DNA of 8,179 nt, from positions 1 to 8,179 of the forward strand of contig JAKFWE010000364.1 of the NCBI GenBank assembly GCA_021732895.1, in the 5' to 3' direction. Made by a program: the position numbers and the translations under genes. The notes beneath the pieces were generated by a model that was given only the letters and a program-made list of their open reading frames with translations, was not told where the DNA came from and ran no database searches. The stretch is from Allobosea sp. Lineage in GTDB: Bacteria; Pseudomonadota; Alphaproteobacteria; Rhizobiales; Beijerinckiaceae. Positions 5,382-8,179 of this stretch are shown one piece after another (position 1 is the stretch's first letter; every line of letters starts with the position of its first letter).

Positions 5382-6716
5382 ATGGCGAACACGATTCTCA
5401 CCGCCGGCGTCAGGCAGAACCTGCTGTCGCTGCAGCAGACGACCGCCGAGCAGGGCGTCATCCAGAACCGCCTCGCCACCGGCAAGCGGGTCAACTCCGC
5501 GATCGACAACCCGGTCAACTTCTTCACCTCGCTCGGCCTCAACGACCGCGCCGGCGAGTTGCGCGGGCTGCTGGACGGCATCTCCAACGGCGTGCAGACC
5601 ATCACCGCCGCCTCGCAGGGCATCGACTCGATCACCAAGCTGGTCCAGTCCCTGCAGTCCACGATCAAGCAGGCCCAGGCCGACGCGGCCGCCAATCGTC
5701 CCAGCAAATCGGGCGCGGCGGATGTGCTCGCCACCGCCGCGGAAGTCACGGCCACCGGCGGCAAGAGCCGCAAGGACATCGCTCTCGACAAGCGCATCGG
5801 CGAGGCCGGCGCGGCGGCTGCGGCCACCGCCACCGACACCGGCCACCTGATCGACACGACGACCAACAACAACCTGGCCCTGACGGTCTCTGCCGGCGCT
5901 ACCACCTACACGGTCGATCTCTCCGCCACCTCGACGGTTCGCGACCTGGTCAACTCGATCAACAGCTCCGGCATCGCCACCGCCACGGTCGATGATCAGG
6001 GCCGTCTCAGCGTCACCGGGCTCGGCTCCTCGACGCTCCGCGTCGGTCTCGGCGCCGGCACCTCGGCCGCCAACGCCCGCACCAACGCCTCGAGCGCCAC
6101 CAACCAGAACGTCGCCATCGGCCTTCTGGTCGCCGACGGCGACGCCGCCGGCGCCGGCATCGTGGCTTCGGGCGGCAACTCGACCGTTCGCTCGAACCTG
6201 ATCAAGCAGTTCAACGATCTCTCGACGCAGATCGACCAGCTCGCCAGGGACGCCGGATACAACGGCAAGAACCTGCTCAACGGCGACCGGCTCTCGATCA
6301 TCTTCAACGAGAAGACCGGCACGAACCAGTCGAAGCTCGATATCCAGGGCGAGAACCTGACCGCCGCCAATCTCGGCGTGCTGACGGCCGTCAGCGGCAC
6401 GGCTCTCACCGGCCAGTTCAACATCCAGGACGACGTCAGCCTCAACTCGGTGGCCGACACCCTGACCAGCGCCCTCACCTCCCTGCGTTCGATCTCATCG
6501 ACGCTCGGCTCCAACCTCTCGGTGGTGCAGACCCGCCAGGACTTCACCAAGAACCTGGTCAACACCCTGACCACCGGCGCCGACAACCTGGTGCTGGCCG
6601 ATTCCAACGAGGAGGGCGCCAAGCTCCTCGCTCTCAACACGCGCCAGCAGCTCTCGCAGACCGCGCTCTCGCTCGCCTCTCAGGCCGACCAGGGCGTGCT
6701 CCGGCTCTTCGGCTGA
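5382..6716 (+). CDS. fliC: Flagellin, second tandem paralogue
   Basis: This is a second filament subunit, 444 residues, starting at ATG 5382 (MANTILTAGV) with AGGGGA at 5369-5374 seven bases upstream. The open frame continues back to 5325 but without flagellin character. The domain plan is the same as in the first copy: D0/D1 helices, RLATGKRVNSAIDN at 30-43, a central domain with the IN-like motif at about 165-215, and C-terminal helices ending QGVLRLFG, one glycine longer. Alignment to the first copy needs no gaps. The first 35 residues share only about 19 identities, whereas the stretch around ARTNASSATNQNVAIGLL through NGKNLL is about 94 percent identical by eye. No terminator was seen in the 46 bases before flbT, so the two may be cotranscribed. 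The leader lacks the CCAGAAGG hairpin found at flagellin 1. Confidence 0.95.
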   Translation: MANTILTAGVRQNLLSLQQTTAEQGVIQNRLATGKRVNSAIDNPVNFFTSLGLNDRAGELRGLLDGISNGVQTITAASQGIDSITKLVQSLQSTIKQAQADAAANRPSKSGAADVLATAAEVTATGGKSRKDIALDKRIGEAGAAAAATATDTGHLIDTTTNNNLALTVSAGATTYTVDLSATSTVRDLVNSINSSGIATATVDDQGRLSVTGLGSSTLRVGLGAGTSAANARTNASSATNQNVAIGLLVADGDAAGAGIVASGGNSTVRSNLIKQFNDLSTQIDQLARDAGYNGKNLLNGDRLSIIFNEKTGTNQSKLDIQGENLTAANLGVLTAVSGTALTGQFNIQDDVSLNSVADTLTSALTSLRSISSTLGSNLSVVQTRQDFTKNLVNTLTTGADNLVLADSNEEGAKLLALNTRQQLSQTALSLASQADQGVLRLFG

Positions 6717-6743
6717 TCGCAGCCAGGAGCCCCTTTCCCTCCG

Positions 6744-6753
6744 GCCAGAAGGC
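6744..6753 (+). promoter_or_regulatory. GCC-AGAA-GGC hairpin in the flbT leader
   Basis: The 10-mer GCCAGAAGGC is identical to the one at 3801-3810 in the flagellin 1 leader. It lies just upstream of the flbT ribosome-binding site AGGA (6754-6757), or overlaps an alternative one (AGAAGG), with ATG at 6763. It may be an autoregulatory element if FlbT recognises this motif, which is inference. Confidence 0.4.
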
Positions 6754-6762
6754 AGGAACGAC

Positions 6763-7155
6763 ATGGCTCTCAAGGTCGAGCTCAAGCCGCACGAACGCAT
6801 CATCATCGGCCAGGTGGTGATCCGCAACGACGAGCAGCGCACGCGCTTCTTCATCGAGGGCGAGGCGCCGATCCTGCGCGAGAAGGACATTCTCACGGCG
6901 GCCACCGCCGACAGTCCGGCCAGGAAGATCTATCTGGCCGTGCAGCTCATGTATCTCGCCGGCGACGCCGCACACCAGCACGAAGTCTATTTCGACCTCG
7001 TGCGCGAGTTTCTTCAGGCCGCCCCGAGCGCCCTGCCGCACATCTCGGAGATCAATAACCGCATCTTAAGCGGCGACCTCTATAAAAGCCTCAAGGCAGC
7101 GAAAAAGCTGATCGCTTACGAGGCGGGACTCATCGAGAATGCAACACGGGTTTAA
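6763..7155 (+). CDS. flbT: FlbT, post-transcriptional flagellin regulator
   Basis: This 130-residue protein starts at ATG 6763 behind AGGA at 6754-6757. It has the family layout: an N-terminal beta-rich part, LKVELKPHERIIIGQVVI then RTRFFIEGEAPILREKDIL, and a helical C-terminal part with KIYLAVQLMYLAGD, HEVYFDLVREFL and NNRILSGDLYKSLKAAKKLI. In Caulobacter, FlbT binds the leader of a flagellin mRNA and promotes its decay until the hook is finished; in Brucella FlbT is a positive regulator, so the sign of control cannot be read from sequence. The gene lies 46 bases after flagellin 2 and overlaps flaF by 17 bases, which implies coupled translation. Its own leader carries a motif shared with flagellin 1. 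Confidence 0.95.
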   Translation: MALKVELKPHERIIIGQVVIRNDEQRTRFFIEGEAPILREKDILTAATADSPARKIYLAVQLMYLAGDAAHQHEVYFDLVREFLQAAPSALPHISEINNRILSGDLYKSLKAAKKLIAYEAGLIENATRV

Positions 7156-7510
7156 CGCGTACGCCTCCGCCGCCCGGACGAACCAGTCGGTCGTCTCCCC
7201 CCGCGAACTCGAAGCCAGCCTGCTGATCAAGGCCGCGGTGCGGCTGCAGTCGATCGCCGATGATTTCGATGCGCGCGCGCGCGAGCTCGACGACGCGCTC
7301 GGCTACAACCGCAAGCTCTGGACCCTGCTGGTCACCGCCGTGACGAGGGAGGACAATCCGCTCCCGGTCGACATCAAGCGCAGCATCCTCGGCCTGGCGA
7401 ACTTCATCTTCAATCACACGTTCCGGATCGCCGCCGCCCCGAACCCGAAGGCGCTCGGAACGCTGATCGCGATCAACCGCGACGTCGCCTCAGGCCTGCG
7501 GGGACGCTGA
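7139..7510 (+). CDS. flaF: FlaF, flagellin synthesis regulator
   Basis: This 123-residue, mostly helical protein starts at ATG 7139 inside the 3' end of flbT (overlap 7139-7155). Family-typical parts are GFNAYASAARTNQSVVSPRELEA at the start, YNRKLWTLLVTAVTREDNPLP in the middle, and LANFIFNHTFRI near the end. FlaF is required for flagellin production and secretion in Caulobacter and works opposite FlbT. The start has only a weak GAGA upstream, consistent with coupling to flbT translation. The gene is followed by a 128-bp gap occupied mainly by a long palindrome, then the convergent flgL. Confidence 0.93.
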   Translation: MQHGFNAYASAARTNQSVVSPRELEASLLIKAAVRLQSIADDFDARARELDDALGYNRKLWTLLVTAVTREDNPLPVDIKRSILGLANFIFNHTFRIAAAPNPKALGTLIAINRDVASGLRGR

Positions 7511-7550
7511 GGCGGGCGTATCGGATCAGGCGACTTCAGCAACCACCACC

Positions 7551-7625
7551 GTCTTTGCGAGCGAAGCGAAGCAATCCAGAGGTTTGCGCAAGACCTCTGG
7601 ATTGCTTCGCTTCGCTCGCAAAGAC
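7551..7625. repeat. Long perfect palindrome, probable REP-like intergenic element
   Basis: Two 33-base arms (7551-7583 and 7593-7625) are perfect inverse complements around a 9-base centre that itself contains the palindrome TTGCGCAA. The arms include tandem GCGAA units (AGCGAAGCGAAGC). The outward-reading right arm TGGATTGCTTCGCTTCGCTC resembles dispersed palindromic repeats common between genes in Hyphomicrobiales genomes. The element sits between convergent flaF and flgL, 40 bases from one stop and 13 from the other. No T-run follows on either strand, so it is not a classical terminator, although it could end or protect both transcripts. Confidence 0.75.
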
Positions 7626-7638
7626 GTCAGCCGCGCCC

Positions 7639-8179
7639 TCAGAGATAGTTGGTCAAGGACAGCTGCGACAGGATCGACGTCGTCTGATAGCTCGCCTGCA
7701 GCCGGTTCTGCACGGCCAGAATCTGCACCGCCACCTCCTCGGTCGTGACGTCCTCGATGCTCGCCAGCGTCGTGTTGAGATAGTTCTTGGTGTCGTTGTT
7801 GCGCTCCTTGGCGCGAGCCAGCGAGGTCTGGGCCGTGCCCAGCTCGACGATGATCTCGGAGGCCTTCTGCACCGTCCCGCTGAAGCCGAGTTTCTCGCGC
7901 ACGCGCTCGGTCAATGCGTCGTAGCGCGCCTGCGAGTTCTGATCGTTGGCGGGAAAGGTCTCCAGCGCCAGCACCGCGAACTGCGCCAGCCCGACGCGAA
8001 ACGTCTCCTCGTTGGCGCGCGCGCCGGTGCCGACGATCTGGTTCCTGTCGATCTGCACCGTCGTCGTGCTGCGGGCCGGGTCCGAGCAGTCGTCGCCACG
8101 ATACCAGATGATCGTGTCGGCGGACGTGCCGGGCGCCGGCGCCGCCGTGGCGCTGGCGAAGGGCGGCCCCGGCACGCGC
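7639..8179 (-). CDS. flgL: FlgL, hook-filament junction protein, C-terminal part
   Basis: The frame is open to the right edge, so the N-terminus is outside the window; about 180 residues remain and the stop is TGA at 7641-7639. A GTG at 8175 opens the visible frame but is most likely internal. The first 40 or so residues are the end of a variable surface domain and include one cysteine. GTGARANEETFRVGLAQFA marks the return to the conserved core, followed by long C-terminal helices (ARYDALTERVREKL, TAQTSLARAKERNND) and the FlgL-type ending QTTSILSQLSLTNYL. FlgL links the hook cap protein FlgK to the filament. The orientation suggests flgK lies upstream on this strand, beyond the edge. It differs from the two flagellins, which end in LRLF. 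A divergent flagellin-like protein is the main alternative. Confidence 0.82.
   Translation of the reverse strand, partial: RVPGPPFASATAAPAPGTSADTIIWYRGDDCSDPARSTTTVQIDRNQIVGTGARANEETFRVGLAQFAVLALETFPANDQNSQARYDALTERVREKLGFSGTVQKASEIIVELGTAQTSLARAKERNNDTKNYLNTTLASIEDVTTEEVAVQILAVQNRLQASYQTTSILSQLSLTNYL

Noticed and set aside
7551..7625. CRISPR repeat, attachment site or insertion-sequence end
   Set aside because: There is a single palindrome, with no spaced direct repeats, no integrase or transposase in the window, and no visible target duplication.

Overview
The window is GC-rich DNA from an alphaproteobacterium, most likely a Hyphomicrobiales (Rhizobiales) member of the Bosea / Methylobacterium / Rhodopseudomonas kind. 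The genus is inferred, not proven. The evidence is a set of flagellar genes typical of Alphaproteobacteria (fliX divergent from flgI, a flgI-rod-binding-FlbY-like run, and flbT and flaF beside flagellin genes), candidate CtrA, FlbD and sigma-54 sites, and a Bug/TctC-type binding protein next door.

Layout. At 1-297 lies the 3' end of a periplasmic tricarboxylate-binding protein gene, convergent with fliX (312-725, minus). FliX is divergent from a tight three-gene unit: flgI (P-ring, 951-2090), a FlgJ-type rod-binding protein (2090-2467) and a FlgN/FlbY-like protein (2454-2942). The fliX/flgI gap holds a CtrA-like half-site, a FlbD-type (ftr) dyad and a near-consensus sigma-54 promoter. A FlaG-like gene follows (3101-3577) with an intrinsic terminator. 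Two tandem flagellin paralogues come next (3837-5168 and 5382-6716), then flbT (6763-7155) and the overlapping flaF (7139-7510). A perfect 33-bp inverted repeat (7551-7625) fills the gap before the convergent 3' part of flgL (7639 to the right edge, minus).

How the genes fit together. FlgI and the rod-binding protein build the basal body. FliX and its partner FlbD link basal-body assembly to sigma-54 transcription in Caulobacter. Sigma-54 sites appear upstream of flgI and flagellin 1 but not flagellin 2. FlbT and FlaF are flagellin regulators that act after transcription. FlgL joins the filament to the hook.

Most interesting signal. The ribosome-binding sites of the FlaG-like gene, flagellin 1 and flbT each sit in a small self-complementary motif, CC-AGAA-GG. 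It occurs twice in flagellin 1, which also carries a third degenerate copy. The motif is absent from the other leaders, including that of flagellin 2. This is a candidate RNA control element, possibly for FlbT. No wholly unknown multi-gene system is visible; the rest is a conventional alphaproteobacterial flagellar locus.
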